Made by a program: the position numbers and the translations under genes. From Chitinophagaceae bacterium (GTDB taxonomy: Bacteria > Bacteroidota > Bacteroidia > Chitinophagales > Chitinophagaceae), in assembly GCA_947451935.1 (NCBI GenBank), contig CANGBH010000004.1:20948-84947 (forward strand): 64,000 bases of DNA, read 5' to 3'. How positions within the stretch are numbered: the stretch's first letter is position 1; every line of letters begins with the position of its first letter. Shown here in pieces: positions 28,101 to 37,817 of the stretch. The notes beneath the pieces are model-generated. The model was not told the DNA's origin. It ran no database searches and saw only the letters and a list, made by a program, of their open reading frames with translations.

Positions 28101-29816
28101 TTAATAATTATTTCTAGACCCACCCGTTTCAGCGTCGTTCATCCTAATTCTTCTTCCTTTGAATTTTTTACCGTCAAGCGACTTAATCATTTGATTCGCT
28201 GCTCCTCCTTCGATCTCAACCCAGCTATTCATATCCTTCATGTCGATCTTACCCAATACATCCTTACTAAGATCACTCATGTCTAATATAAACTGCAAAA
28301 AGCTAGCCTTATAGAAACCATCTTTGGTACCTAAGTTCACAAATAATTTTTTATAGCCTCCCGAAGAGCCACTTGATCCGCCAGCTCTGCGTTCAGAACC
28401 CCCTTCTCTTTCAAAAGAGCTTCGGCCTACTGTACGACCTTGACTTCGAGAGTCGCCACGTGAGGAAGACTGCCTATCTGAACGCCTGTCATCCCTCATG
28501 TTGAGGTCTGCTGCATTTTCATAATACTGAAGGAAACGATCAAATTCAAGCGCAGCAACACGTTGAAGAATTTCTTCTTTCGTTACATCCTCAAATTTTT
28601 CTTTCAATAAAGGAATATAGGTTTCGTATTCACCATGACTAATATCTGCTTTGAGTAGCTTATCTATGAAATGGAAAAACTGCTTACGGCATACATCCTT
28701 TCCAGATGGAATATCCATCTTGTGCAAACTATTGTTAATCAATTTCTCAATTTGCCTAAGCCTATATTGCTCACGAGATGTAACCAATGAAATACAAACA
28801 CCATTCTTACCAGCACGACCAGTACGACCACTTCTATGGGTATATACCTCAACATCATCTGGTAGCTCATAATTAATAACGTGTGAAATGTCTTTCACGT
28901 CAATACCCCTTGCTGCTACATCAGTAGCAATCAACAATTGGATACTTTTTTCCCTGAACCTACCCATTACTTTATCACGCTGAACTTGGGTTAAATCACC
29001 ATGAATGGCTTCAATATCATACCCTTCTCGAATAAGTGATTCGGTAATAGATTGTGCATCCGCCTTTGTTCTGGTGAAAATAATCCCATAAATACCTGGA
29101 TTAAAATCAATGATTCGCTTTAGGGTTTGATATCGGTTAACCCCGGAGGTTACATAATACTGATGATCAATATTCACATTGGCTGCATTCATTTTGCCAA
29201 TGGTGATTTCATGGGGCTTATCCATATAGCGTTTGCTCACTTGCTTCACTTCTGGTGGCATAGTGGCACTGAACAACCAAATACTTTTTCTATTGGGAGA
29301 ATTTTTCAAGATAAATTCGATGTCATCACGGAATCCCATGTTAAGCATCTCATCTGCCTCGTCTAAAACGATATATTCTATATTTTCTAGGTCAATTGCC
29401 TTCCTTTCAATCAAATCAATCAATCGACCAGGTGTAGCAACAACGACCTGTGCACCTTGTCTTAAATCGCGAATTTGCTGGGAAATGGATGCACCACCAT
29501 ATACCGCAACCATTTTGGTACCTTTTTTATAGCGGCCGAAATTCATCAAATCTTTTGTGATTTGCATACATAACTCACGGGTTGGACAAACCATGAGGGC
29601 TACAGGTGATTTAGCCTTAGAATCAACCAATTGTAGCAGGGGGAGACCAAATGCAGCTGTTTTACCCGTACCCGTCTGCGCCAATCCCACAAAATCTTTA
29701 GTCCCACTTAATAAAATAGGTATCGCTTGTTCCTGTATTGGTGTAGGTTCAGTAAAACCAAGTGCTTTTATGCCTTGGAGCAATATCTCTTCAATGCCTA
29801 ACTCTTCAAAACTCAT
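28101..29816 (-). CDS. DEAD-box ATP-dependent RNA helicase with DbpA-like C-terminal RNA-binding domain
   Basis: AQTGTGKTA, PTRELC, DEADEMLNMGF, SATMP, HRSGRTGRAG; RS/RG-rich linker then KLFVNLGTKDGFYKASFLQFI. Confidence 0.95.
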   Translation of the reverse strand: MSFEELGIEEILLQGIKALGFTEPTPIQEQAIPILLSGTKDFVGLAQTGTGKTAAFGLPLLQLVDSKAKSPVALMVCPTRELCMQITKDLMNFGRYKKGTKMVAVYGGASISQQIRDLRQGAQVVVATPGRLIDLIERKAIDLENIEYIVLDEADEMLNMGFRDDIEFILKNSPNRKSIWLFSATMPPEVKQVSKRYMDKPHEITIGKMNAANVNIDHQYYVTSGVNRYQTLKRIIDFNPGIYGIIFTRTKADAQSITESLIREGYDIEAIHGDLTQVQRDKVMGRFREKSIQLLIATDVAARGIDVKDISHVINYELPDDVEVYTHRSGRTGRAGKNGVCISLVTSREQYRLRQIEKLINNSLHKMDIPSGKDVCRKQFFHFIDKLLKADISHGEYETYIPLLKEKFEDVTKEEILQRVAALEFDRFLQYYENAADLNMRDDRRSDRQSSSRGDSRSQGRTVGRSSFEREGGSERRAGGSSGSSGGYKKLFVNLGTKDGFYKASFLQFILDMSDLSKDVLGKIDMKDMNSWVEIEGGAANQMIKSLDGKKFKGRRIRMNDAETGGSRNNY

Positions 29817-29896
29817 AATAATATTTTTGCAAAGATAATCTATATGCCCGAGAAATGGGCTCGTCAGAACACCTTGATTATCAGTAAATTAAATAA

Positions 29897-29926
29897 AAAA
29901 AGTCATTCCGTAGAGACGGAACGACT
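29897..29926 (-). terminator. Intrinsic terminator downstream of the small lipoprotein gene
   Basis: Minus strand AGTCGTTCCGT-CTCT-ACGGAATGACT (one G-U pair) followed by TTTTTTT. Confidence 0.85.
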
Positions 29927-29956
29927 TCAACGATTGCTTGCCATATGAAAAAAAGA

Positions 29957-30133
29957 TTACTTAGCAGCAGCAGTAGTATCAGCAGCAGCAGCTGTATCAG
30001 CAGCAGCAGTTGTGTCAACAGCAGCAGCAGTTGTGTCAACAGTAGCAGCAGTTGTGTCAGCAGCTGGAGTTGAATCAGAACCTCCGCAAGAAGCAAGAGC
30101 AGCCATAGCTAAGATTACAAATAACTTTTTCAT
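29957..30133 (-). CDS. Small Ala/Asp/Thr-repeat lipoprotein (58 aa), absent from ORF track
   Basis: MKKLFVILAMAALASCGGSDSTPAADTTAATVDTTAAAVDTTAAADTAAAADTTAAAK*; lipobox LASC; own terminator downstream. Confidence 0.85.
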   Translation of the reverse strand: MKKLFVILAMAALASCGGSDSTPAADTTAATVDTTAAAVDTTAAADTAAAADTTAAAK

Positions 30134-30270
30134 TCGTTAATTTTTTTAATGTTAAAATTGAATAATATCTAATAATACGCAAAGTAAAATAAAGTAACCC
30201 GGATTTTAAAAGTTTTTTTTGTTGTTTTGTGGGTTACTTATAAGGATAACTAGGTATTAAATTAACGCAA

Positions 30271-30834
30271 GTGAGTATAACAGATCAGGAAAAAGCGGTT
30301 TTTAAGGCCATTGGAGTCAATGATAAAGATGCTATAGAGTCTGTCTACAAGGACAATTTTAGCCTAATTCAGCACTTTGTCCTATACAATAATGGTAGCG
30401 AAGATGACGCCCGGGATATATTCCAGGAAGCCATGATTGTACTCTATGAAAAATCAAAATCACCCGATTTTGTCCTCACCTGCCAGATAAAAACTTATTT
30501 ATACTCTGTTTGCCGTCGGTTGTGGCTCAAAAAACTACAACAAAACAGAAGAATAGAAAGTCAAGTTGAAAATTTCGACCAAATAGTGCCCGTAGAAGAT
30601 GACTTGGACGAGCATGAAAAGTTGAATAAGCAATACCTAATCATGAGAACCGCTATGGGGAAGATTGGTGAGCCTTGTAAAAGTTTGATTGAAGCCTTTT
30701 ATGTACACCACAAAAACATGCATGAAATTGCAGAATTTTTCGGTTACACAAATGCAGATAACGCTAAAAATCAAAAGTATAAATGCCTCGTACGCCTTAA
30801 GAAACTATTCTTTGCACAATATAAAAACGCTTAA
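30271..30834 (+). CDS. ECF-type RNA polymerase sigma factor
   Basis: Region 2 SEDDARDIFQEAMIVLYEK, region 4 MHEIAEFFGYTNADNAKNQKYKCLVRLKKLF; GTG start. Confidence 0.92.
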   Translation: MSITDQEKAVFKAIGVNDKDAIESVYKDNFSLIQHFVLYNNGSEDDARDIFQEAMIVLYEKSKSPDFVLTCQIKTYLYSVCRRLWLKKLQQNRRIESQVENFDQIVPVEDDLDEHEKLNKQYLIMRTAMGKIGEPCKSLIEAFYVHHKNMHEIAEFFGYTNADNAKNQKYKCLVRLKKLFFAQYKNA

Positions 30835-31938
30835 ATGGACCAGTTGCAATTATCGGAGATGGTAGAAAAATACCTCAGGGGTGAACTCAGCGGAGCTGAA
30901 AAAATTGCTTTTGAGGAAATGAGGGTAAACGATCCTGAATTAGATCAGATGGTTGTTGAATACCATGCTTTCCTTGACCAAATTGAAAACTATGGTGCCA
31001 TACGCAGATTCAAATCAACGCTGTACGATACACATCAAACTTTACAAGAGGATGGCTTAATTAAAGAGCTACGAATTAGAGGCAGTGCAAGAATCGTAAA
31101 CTTATGGAGCAGATATCGCCGTGTAGTGGCAGTAGCGGCGTCTATAGCTGGAATCACTGCTTTATTTATTAGCGGAATGATTACAGTATTCTCACCAAAA
31201 ACACCTTTTAGGGATATTGAAGAATTAAGGAGAAAAGTCAACAGCCTTGAACGTCAGTCCTCAACCCAACGTGTTGAGTTGAATAAATTTAAAAATAAAA
31301 TCGAGCCAGGTGCTTCTGTTAAATTTGGTGGAACAGGTTTTATGATCGATCCTAAAGGATACATGGTTACTAGTGCACACGTATTAAAAGATGCCAAAAA
31401 AGTATATGTCCAGAATCAAGATGGCGAGGACTTTCTTGCTGAGATTATTCACGTAGACGCAGGATCAGATATTGCGCTACTTAAAATAAATGACCTTGAT
31501 TTTAAGTCAACCAAACAACTTCCATACGGATTCTCTAAAACATCAACAGATCTATCTGCACCAGTATACACACTTGGTTATCCTAAAGATGAAATTGTAT
31601 ACAACGAAGGTTACCTCAGTGCGAAATCAGGACTTGACGGGGATACACTTTCTTACCAATTGGCTATTTCAGCAAATCCAGGAAACAGTGGCGGTCCAGT
31701 CTTAAATAAAAATGGCGAAGTCATCGGCATCTTGAATGCAAGGCAAGCTTCTGCAAGTGGAGTAGTTTTTGCTACTAAATCAAAAAACATCTATCAGTTA
31801 CTAGAGTCACTAAAAGATACTGAAAGTGATGAACACGTAAGAATACATAACGCCTCATCCATCAAAGGTTCTGATCGTATGCAACAAGTCAAAAAAGTAC
31901 AAGACTATGTGTATATGGTTAAGGTTGTTTTAAATTAA
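30835..31938 (+). CDS. Membrane-anchored trypsin-like (S1C) serine protease with anti-sigma-like N-terminus
   Basis: N-terminal VEKYLRGELSGAEKIAFEEMRVNDPELDQMV; TM VVAVAASIAGITALFISGMITVF; protease motifs TSAHVLKD, GSDIALLKI, GNSGGPVL; starts right after the sigma stop codon. Confidence 0.85.
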   Translation: MDQLQLSEMVEKYLRGELSGAEKIAFEEMRVNDPELDQMVVEYHAFLDQIENYGAIRRFKSTLYDTHQTLQEDGLIKELRIRGSARIVNLWSRYRRVVAVAASIAGITALFISGMITVFSPKTPFRDIEELRRKVNSLERQSSTQRVELNKFKNKIEPGASVKFGGTGFMIDPKGYMVTSAHVLKDAKKVYVQNQDGEDFLAEIIHVDAGSDIALLKINDLDFKSTKQLPYGFSKTSTDLSAPVYTLGYPKDEIVYNEGYLSAKSGLDGDTLSYQLAISANPGNSGGPVLNKNGEVIGILNARQASASGVVFATKSKNIYQLLESLKDTESDEHVRIHNASSIKGSDRMQQVKKVQDYVYMVKVVLN

Positions 31939-31983
31939 GATACAACCTATTCAGATTATTCCCTTTTGGATTACATCAAATAA

Positions 31984-32904
31984 TTAACTCCAAAGTCCTT
32001 TCGGATATTCACCTGCATCAAGTAGTTTTTCAATACTCTCTCTAACTGAAGGAGCATCTTCTTTATAGGTAACCCCAAACCATATAGCTGAAGTAGGAAT
32101 TACTTCTACCCTACCCACAGTAACCTTCATAAAATGATCGGCCACCACTGGAATAAAAAATTCGGATTTACTTTCATGACCATGTGCCGTAAGGAAGTCA
32201 GCAAATAAGGATTGGGACAGTTCAAAAACGGAAGGGCTAAAGCACCAGAAATTCATAGACACCATAGTGTTTAAACTAAGAACATCAGGCATCAATCCAT
32301 CCTCAGATTTTACTACCCCATTTGCTCTAGAAATATTCAACCGTTCCCTAACCTCTTCTAAATTACCAAACCCATCTACTTGACAAACACCTCTATTCAC
32401 AGTACCGTGATCTGACAATGTCTGCCCCAATTCATATGCTATAATCGCATAATGCTTATCACTGCAGGTAGTGGTAAGAAAATCATACGCCTTTACAAAT
32501 GCATCATGCCCATAAAAATCATCTGCATTAATAACAGCAAAAGGCTCGTGAATTACATGCTGAGCACAGAGAATTGCATGGGCAGTACCCCATGGTTTTG
32601 CGCGTTCAGGCGACTTAACATATCCATTTAAATGGGCCTCCAAATGCTGATATACATATTCAACTTCAACTTTCCCCTTTAGCTTTGGATCAAATATGGC
32701 CTTAAACTGTTCTGCAAACTCTTCACGGATAACAAATACAATTTTGCCAAATCCGACACGAATAGCGTCATAAATTGAATAATCCATAATGGTTTCTCCT
32801 TCAGGACCAAATTCTTCGATTTGTTTCATCCCTCCATAACGCGATGCCATGCCTGCGGCTAAAATCAAAAGTGTTGGTTTCATACCATTAATGTTTGTAC
32901 GCAA
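31984..32904 (-). CDS. NTP_transferase family sugar nucleotidyltransferase-like protein
   Basis: LILAAGMASRYGGMKQIEEFGPEGETIMDYSIYDAIRVGFGKIVFVIR; AVINADDFYGHDAF. Confidence 0.85.
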   Translation of the reverse strand: MRTNINGMKPTLLILAAGMASRYGGMKQIEEFGPEGETIMDYSIYDAIRVGFGKIVFVIREEFAEQFKAIFDPKLKGKVEVEYVYQHLEAHLNGYVKSPERAKPWGTAHAILCAQHVIHEPFAVINADDFYGHDAFVKAYDFLTTTCSDKHYAIIAYELGQTLSDHGTVNRGVCQVDGFGNLEEVRERLNISRANGVVKSEDGLMPDVLSLNTMVSMNFWCFSPSVFELSQSLFADFLTAHGHESKSEFFIPVVADHFMKVTVGRVEVIPTSAIWFGVTYKEDAPSVRESIEKLLDAGEYPKGLWS

Positions 32905-32957
32905 AAATAAAGTGAATTAATGAAGGGAACAAAATACGAACTTTATGAAACTATAAT

Positions 32958-33848
32958 ATGATAGATAAATCACATATACAAAATATCAACGAAGCGATTT
33001 TTGCAGCATGCAAGGTTACTGTAGATATACTTAGAATCGATCTCCTACATCCAATTATTTCAGGGAACAAACTTTTTAAACTGAATTACTACATTCAAGA
33101 GGCTAATGAAAAAAATAAAGATGGCATTATCACATTAGGTGGCAGTTTCTCAAATCATCTTGTGGCCTCCGCCTATGCAGCAAAACAAATTGGCCTCAAA
33201 TCTATTGGAATAGTAAGAGGCGAAAAACCCAATAAATTATCAAATACACTTTCTGATTGCATTGCATATGGAATGGAATTGCAGTTTATTGACCGAGACG
33301 CATTTGATAATATCGATTTAAATGAACTAGCAACTAGACACCCTTCAATGCAAGTAATTCCTCAAGGAGGCTATGGACCTTTAGGAGCAAAAGGCGCATC
33401 TGAAATTCTATCTTTTGAAGGCAGTGAAAACTATTCACACATCATAGCAGCATGCGGAACAGGTACCATGACAGCAGGCCTTATTAATGGATCGAATTCA
33501 AACCAACATATCATATCTGCTTCTGTATTGAAAAATAATTTTTCAATCATCAATGAAATAAAGGCGTTGATTCATCCGGAAAAATTAAATACAAATAATT
33601 TAAACGTATTATTCAATTACCATCATGGTGGATATGCAAAAAAAGATAAGGCACTCTTAGATATAATGAATGATTTTTATAAGGCGCATCAAATAAAAAC
33701 AGATTTTGTATATACAGGCAAAATGATTTCAGCATTTTACGACCTTCTGAATAATAATTTTTTTTTACCTGGATCACGTATACTCTTAATACATAGCGGC
33801 GGCTTACAAGGCAATAGATCGATGACAAATAATGAATTGAACTTTTGA
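32958..33848 (+). CDS. PLP-dependent ACC deaminase/D-cysteine desulfhydrase family protein
   Basis: SGNKLFKLNYYIQEA, TLGGSFSNHLVASAYAAKQIG, ACGTGTMTAGL. Confidence 0.9.
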   Translation: MIDKSHIQNINEAIFAACKVTVDILRIDLLHPIISGNKLFKLNYYIQEANEKNKDGIITLGGSFSNHLVASAYAAKQIGLKSIGIVRGEKPNKLSNTLSDCIAYGMELQFIDRDAFDNIDLNELATRHPSMQVIPQGGYGPLGAKGASEILSFEGSENYSHIIAACGTGTMTAGLINGSNSNQHIISASVLKNNFSIINEIKALIHPEKLNTNNLNVLFNYHHGGYAKKDKALLDIMNDFYKAHQIKTDFVYTGKMISAFYDLLNNNFFLPGSRILLIHSGGLQGNRSMTNNELNF

Positions 33849-33864
33849 GCCATCCAATGTATAT

Positions 33865-34842
33865 TTGTATTCAATGAGACGAATTATATATACAGCCACA
33901 TGGAGCATAATGCTGTTATTAATACGTCCTGCTAGCACAAGCGCTCAGGATACACTTCCTGCATTCAGCGTAAAAGAAATAAACGGAAAGACTATAGTTG
34001 GATGGAATAATCCTGATAAAGAATTAAAACAGTTAATTATTCAACAATCTGCCGACTCGTTGAAAGCATTCCGCTCCATCATGTCCATGCCAGACCCCAC
34101 TTCATTTACGAATGGATATTTAGTCAAATCAACAGATAGCATTCGATACTTTTATCGGATTTTTTATGTTAAGCTTAATGGACAATATTTCTTCACAAAA
34201 TCCAAGAGAGCAACAAAAGAAATACCACCGCCACCACCATCGCCACCATCACCTCCTAAGCCACAACCAGTAATACAACCTATAATACAACCAGTAGCTC
34301 AACCGTCAGCGAAATCATCACCACAAACAGCAACAAAAGCAGAAGTAAAAAAGCAGCCAACAACAAAAAATACTCCGCCCCCAATAGTTGAAACAAAATC
34401 ATTAGCCCCCATAACTGAAGCAGAAAAAGAAATTGTACGAGAAGTGGATGCATATTTTGAAGAGGAACTAAACTCGAAGAAATATGAAAAAATTCAATTG
34501 ACTATTCCCGTCTCAAAAATTGAAGACATCGGAAAAATATCAAAGTACATCAAGAAAGATAGTGTGGTGACTGAAAACATGTTCCAACCCTCTGCTTTTG
34601 TCTATATCAATCCAGGCGGTAATCTAATGTTGATATTACCCAATCCCGAAAAAAAACATTTTTCTTTTCTGGTTTACAAAGAAGACGGAACACTTCTATT
34701 CAATATGAAAAATATAAAGGAATCAAAACTCCTGATTGATAGATCAAATTTCATGTCGAGTGGATGGTTCAATTACGAAATTTATGAAGGTCAAAAATCT
34801 AAAGAAAAAAACAAGTTCTTTATCCCTCCTGAAAATCGATAA
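33865..34842 (+). CDS. Secreted/periplasmic protein with Pro-rich linker, unknown function
   Basis: Signal peptide (ATWSIMLLLIRPASTSAQ), PPPPPSPPSPPKPQP linker; convergent 23-bp overlap with lipB. Confidence 0.7.
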   Translation: MYSMRRIIYTATWSIMLLLIRPASTSAQDTLPAFSVKEINGKTIVGWNNPDKELKQLIIQQSADSLKAFRSIMSMPDPTSFTNGYLVKSTDSIRYFYRIFYVKLNGQYFFTKSKRATKEIPPPPPSPPSPPKPQPVIQPIIQPVAQPSAKSSPQTATKAEVKKQPTTKNTPPPIVETKSLAPITEAEKEIVREVDAYFEEELNSKKYEKIQLTIPVSKIEDIGKISKYIKKDSVVTENMFQPSAFVYINPGGNLMLILPNPEKKHFSFLVYKEDGTLLFNMKNIKESKLLIDRSNFMSSGWFNYEIYEGQKSKEKNKFFIPPENR

Positions 34843-35533
34843 CCTTACACCCGAATACAGCTTCGAAATTTTTCCTGACCAACGCTTTTACTTCACTCAA
34901 ATCAACTTCATTACCTAACTCTTGCTTCAAAGAAGTGACCTGTTTATCAGGAATCCCACACGGTACAATTGAATTAAAATATGTTAAATCGGTATTGACG
35001 TTCAATGCAAATCCATGCATGGTAACCCATCGACTACATCGAACACCCATGGCACATATTTTTCTTGCTTTACCCGGAATATCAGTATCTATCCAAACGC
35101 CAGTCTCCCCTTTACTGCGCTCTCCTTTGATTCCATAATGGCCTATGGTCAAAATAATCACCTCTTCTAACGACCTTAAGTACTTACCTATATCTGTATA
35201 AAAATACTCTAGATCAATAATAGGATAGCCCACCAATTGACCTGGCCCATGAAACGTAATATCGCCTCCACGGTTAGTAGGATAGTATCCTATATTTCGC
35301 TTAGTTAGTTCATCCTGGCTAATTAAAATATGTTCTGTTTTACCGCTTTTCCCAATGGTATATACAGGAGGGTGTTCACAAAAGAGAAGATGATGTGTAG
35401 TTAACGCCCTTTCGCCCTGTTTTGAAGCAGTTGATTTTAATTGTGTATTCGCCAATAACAAAGACTCTTGCAATTTCCATGCGTCTCCATATTCTAACAC
35501 CGAAAGATCCCTCAATATTACTTCTTGTATCAT
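34820..35533 (-). CDS. lipB: Octanoyltransferase
   Basis: NRGGDITFHGPGQLVGYPIIDL, GKARKICAMGVRCSRWVTMHGFALNV. Confidence 0.95.
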   Translation of the reverse strand: MIQEVILRDLSVLEYGDAWKLQESLLLANTQLKSTASKQGERALTTHHLLFCEHPPVYTIGKSGKTEHILISQDELTKRNIGYYPTNRGGDITFHGPGQLVGYPIIDLEYFYTDIGKYLRSLEEVIILTIGHYGIKGERSKGETGVWIDTDIPGKARKICAMGVRCSRWVTMHGFALNVNTDLTYFNSIVPCGIPDKQVTSLKQELGNEVDLSEVKALVRKNFEAVFGCKVIDFQEG

Positions 35534-35584
35534 CTCAATTAGAATTAGCTACCTAAACACAATATCTTTGCAAAAATAGGTATT

Positions 35585-36658
35585 ATGTCGCACGCAGATA
35601 AGAATGAAACCCAGGATGAGGAAATCTCCACCGGATATTCGGAAGAGTTATACGAAAGACTGACCTTATCTGTAGATAAAGGGCAAGAGCCACTTCGTGT
35701 GGATCGGTTTATATTATCAAAAACAGTTAATACCTCGCGAAATAAAATTCAGCTCGCTATTGAAGCAGGAATGGTAACAGTTAATGGCATAGCCACCAGA
35801 GCGAATTATAAAGTCAAACCGTTCGACCAAATCATTTTTTATTCAGATACGAGTCCTGAAACCTATGACATCATTCCAGAAAAACTAGACTTAAACATTG
35901 TATACGAAGATGATCATGTTTTAGTGGTAAATAAGCCCGCCGGTTTGGTTGTCCATCCTGGATCAGGAAACTACAGTGGTACGCTAATCAATGGCGTGGC
36001 ATGGCATCTAAAGGAACAACAACCCGATATATCAGAAAGTAAACTGCCTCGATTTGGGATGGTACATAGAATTGATAAAAATACGACTGGACTTCTTGTA
36101 TTAGCCAAATCAGAAATTGCTGCGATGAAATTGGCTAAACAATTCTTCGACCATACCGTTGAAAGAAAATATATAGCACTTGTTTGGGGAGGATTTGATG
36201 AAATAACAGGAACCATTAGAGGAAATATAGCTCGTCATGAGCGACTTCGAAAATTAATGGATGTATACCCCGATGGTGGCGAACATGGCAAAGAAGCAAT
36301 TACCCACTATAGGGTACTTGAAGACATGAAATATGTAAGCCTCATAGAATGTGAATTGGAAACTGGAAGAACACACCAAATCAGAGTCCACATGCAGCAT
36401 ATTGGTCATTCATTATTCAATGATGACGTCTATGGAGGAAATAGAATTCTAAAAGGAACAGTTTTTACAAAGTATAAACAATTCGTAGATAACTGTTTTA
36501 GTATTTGTAGTAGACATGCTTTACATGCTCAAATACTTGGATTCATCCATCCAATCACAGGTGAAAAAATGAAATTCGAAAGCGAACTTCCAGAAGACAT
36601 GAAAGAGTTGATTGAAAAATGGAGAGGATATTCAAATACCAAAACACTGGAAGCTTAA
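35585..36658 (+). CDS. rluD: RluA/RluD-family 23S rRNA pseudouridine synthase
   Basis: S4 domain; NKPAGLVVHPG; GMVHRIDKNTTGLLVLAKSE; ETGRTHQIRVHMQHIGHSL. Confidence 0.93.
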   Translation: MSHADKNETQDEEISTGYSEELYERLTLSVDKGQEPLRVDRFILSKTVNTSRNKIQLAIEAGMVTVNGIATRANYKVKPFDQIIFYSDTSPETYDIIPEKLDLNIVYEDDHVLVVNKPAGLVVHPGSGNYSGTLINGVAWHLKEQQPDISESKLPRFGMVHRIDKNTTGLLVLAKSEIAAMKLAKQFFDHTVERKYIALVWGGFDEITGTIRGNIARHERLRKLMDVYPDGGEHGKEAITHYRVLEDMKYVSLIECELETGRTHQIRVHMQHIGHSLFNDDVYGGNRILKGTVFTKYKQFVDNCFSICSRHALHAQILGFIHPITGEKMKFESELPEDMKELIEKWRGYSNTKTLEA

Positions 36659-36720
36659 TAACCAAGTAAAGAAATCAAATAAGTATCCCGGAGATGCGTC
36701 ATAATGTAAACGCGAACCAT

Positions 36721-37671
36721 TTAATCGGCTAAATCATAAATAGTTGCAGTAAATAGCCCTCGCTCCTTTCCTTTTAGCATTACACCCCAATTTCCATCGT
36801 AACGTATCACTTTGGGATATAAATATTTTCCAAATTTTGCAATTTCAACTTCCATCGATACATTAAATCGGTAAACACCCGCATTATAGCTCATCTTATA
36901 GTTACGTGCCAAAACCTCAAACGTAGTATAATCAAACCAGGTTACCATCTCATCAATAACTATATCATCCTTTTTAAAAAAAGATAGATCATCTTTTGCC
37001 TTCAATGAAAATAAATAACAAGGGCGGCCTTTATATTCTTGTATATCGATCACAAAATTATACAGATCTGAATGGGATGGATCAAAAACCATCACCTTAT
37101 TTCCCATTAATGGAATCCCTGGAATATCTTTACCCGGATTGAAAAACAACATCTTGAGTTGCTCCTTGTGTTTATCTAATCCTCGCTTCCCTTGTATGGA
37201 TAGCTTAATGTCTTTTAACACATTTGTTTCTCCACAAACGGTATCCTTGGAGAAAAAAAGTGATGCATATAATTCTCCAGTATAGTAATTGAACTCACCA
37301 TTATCTTTATAATAATCACCGGTAGTTCGTTCTTCTAATATATCAGTGACTCGACATGAATGGGATGCCCACTGCCGCGTTTTACTATTCATACTGGCCT
37401 CTACTGTACCATTCTTTCCGAACATCCTAACATCATTCAATGATGTATACTTTAATACCCTAAGATTTTTAAATGCCTTGTAAAATGTTGTGTCATTCTC
37501 CACTCTTTTTATAAAGCCGGGCACGTTCGTCCCTGAGCGGATAACAACAGGCGTCAAGCTTACCTGCTTTCCACCTGTCATGAATATTGAATCAGTTTGC
37601 TGTGCAGACAAAACAGTTGGAGCAAATAATAAAAGAATAGATATTCTACTCAAAAAATGATTCATGAACAC
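36721..37671 (-). CDS. Secreted hypothetical protein
   Basis: Signal peptide ...LLLFAPTVLSAQ; no recognised motif. Confidence 0.7.
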   Translation of the reverse strand: MFMNHFLSRISILLLFAPTVLSAQQTDSIFMTGGKQVSLTPVVIRSGTNVPGFIKRVENDTTFYKAFKNLRVLKYTSLNDVRMFGKNGTVEASMNSKTRQWASHSCRVTDILEERTTGDYYKDNGEFNYYTGELYASLFFSKDTVCGETNVLKDIKLSIQGKRGLDKHKEQLKMLFFNPGKDIPGIPLMGNKVMVFDPSHSDLYNFVIDIQEYKGRPCYLFSLKAKDDLSFFKKDDIVIDEMVTWFDYTTFEVLARNYKMSYNAGVYRFNVSMEVEIAKFGKYLYPKVIRYDGNWGVMLKGKERGLFTATIYDLAD

Positions 37672-37817
37672 GAAGGTACATGCCTTAACCGAATATTATA
37701 CGCTATTAGGTGTGTAACAAAATGCAATACTGCACTTTTAACGAGATCTTAAGTTGAAAAAAAATAAGTAGCTTTCTCCTTTGATTCAAAAGAAAGTTAT
37801 TTTTATTCATTCGTTTT

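Noticed and set aside
29881-30096. Leu/Gln-rich 71-aa minus-strand ORF
   Set aside because: Shadow reading frame of the GCA/GCT repeat; the overlapping frame gives a coherent lipoprotein with lipobox and downstream terminator.
34200-34400. Pro/Gln/Thr low-complexity stretch as a DNA repeat or regulatory element
   Set aside because: In frame within a CDS and explained as a proline-rich protein linker.
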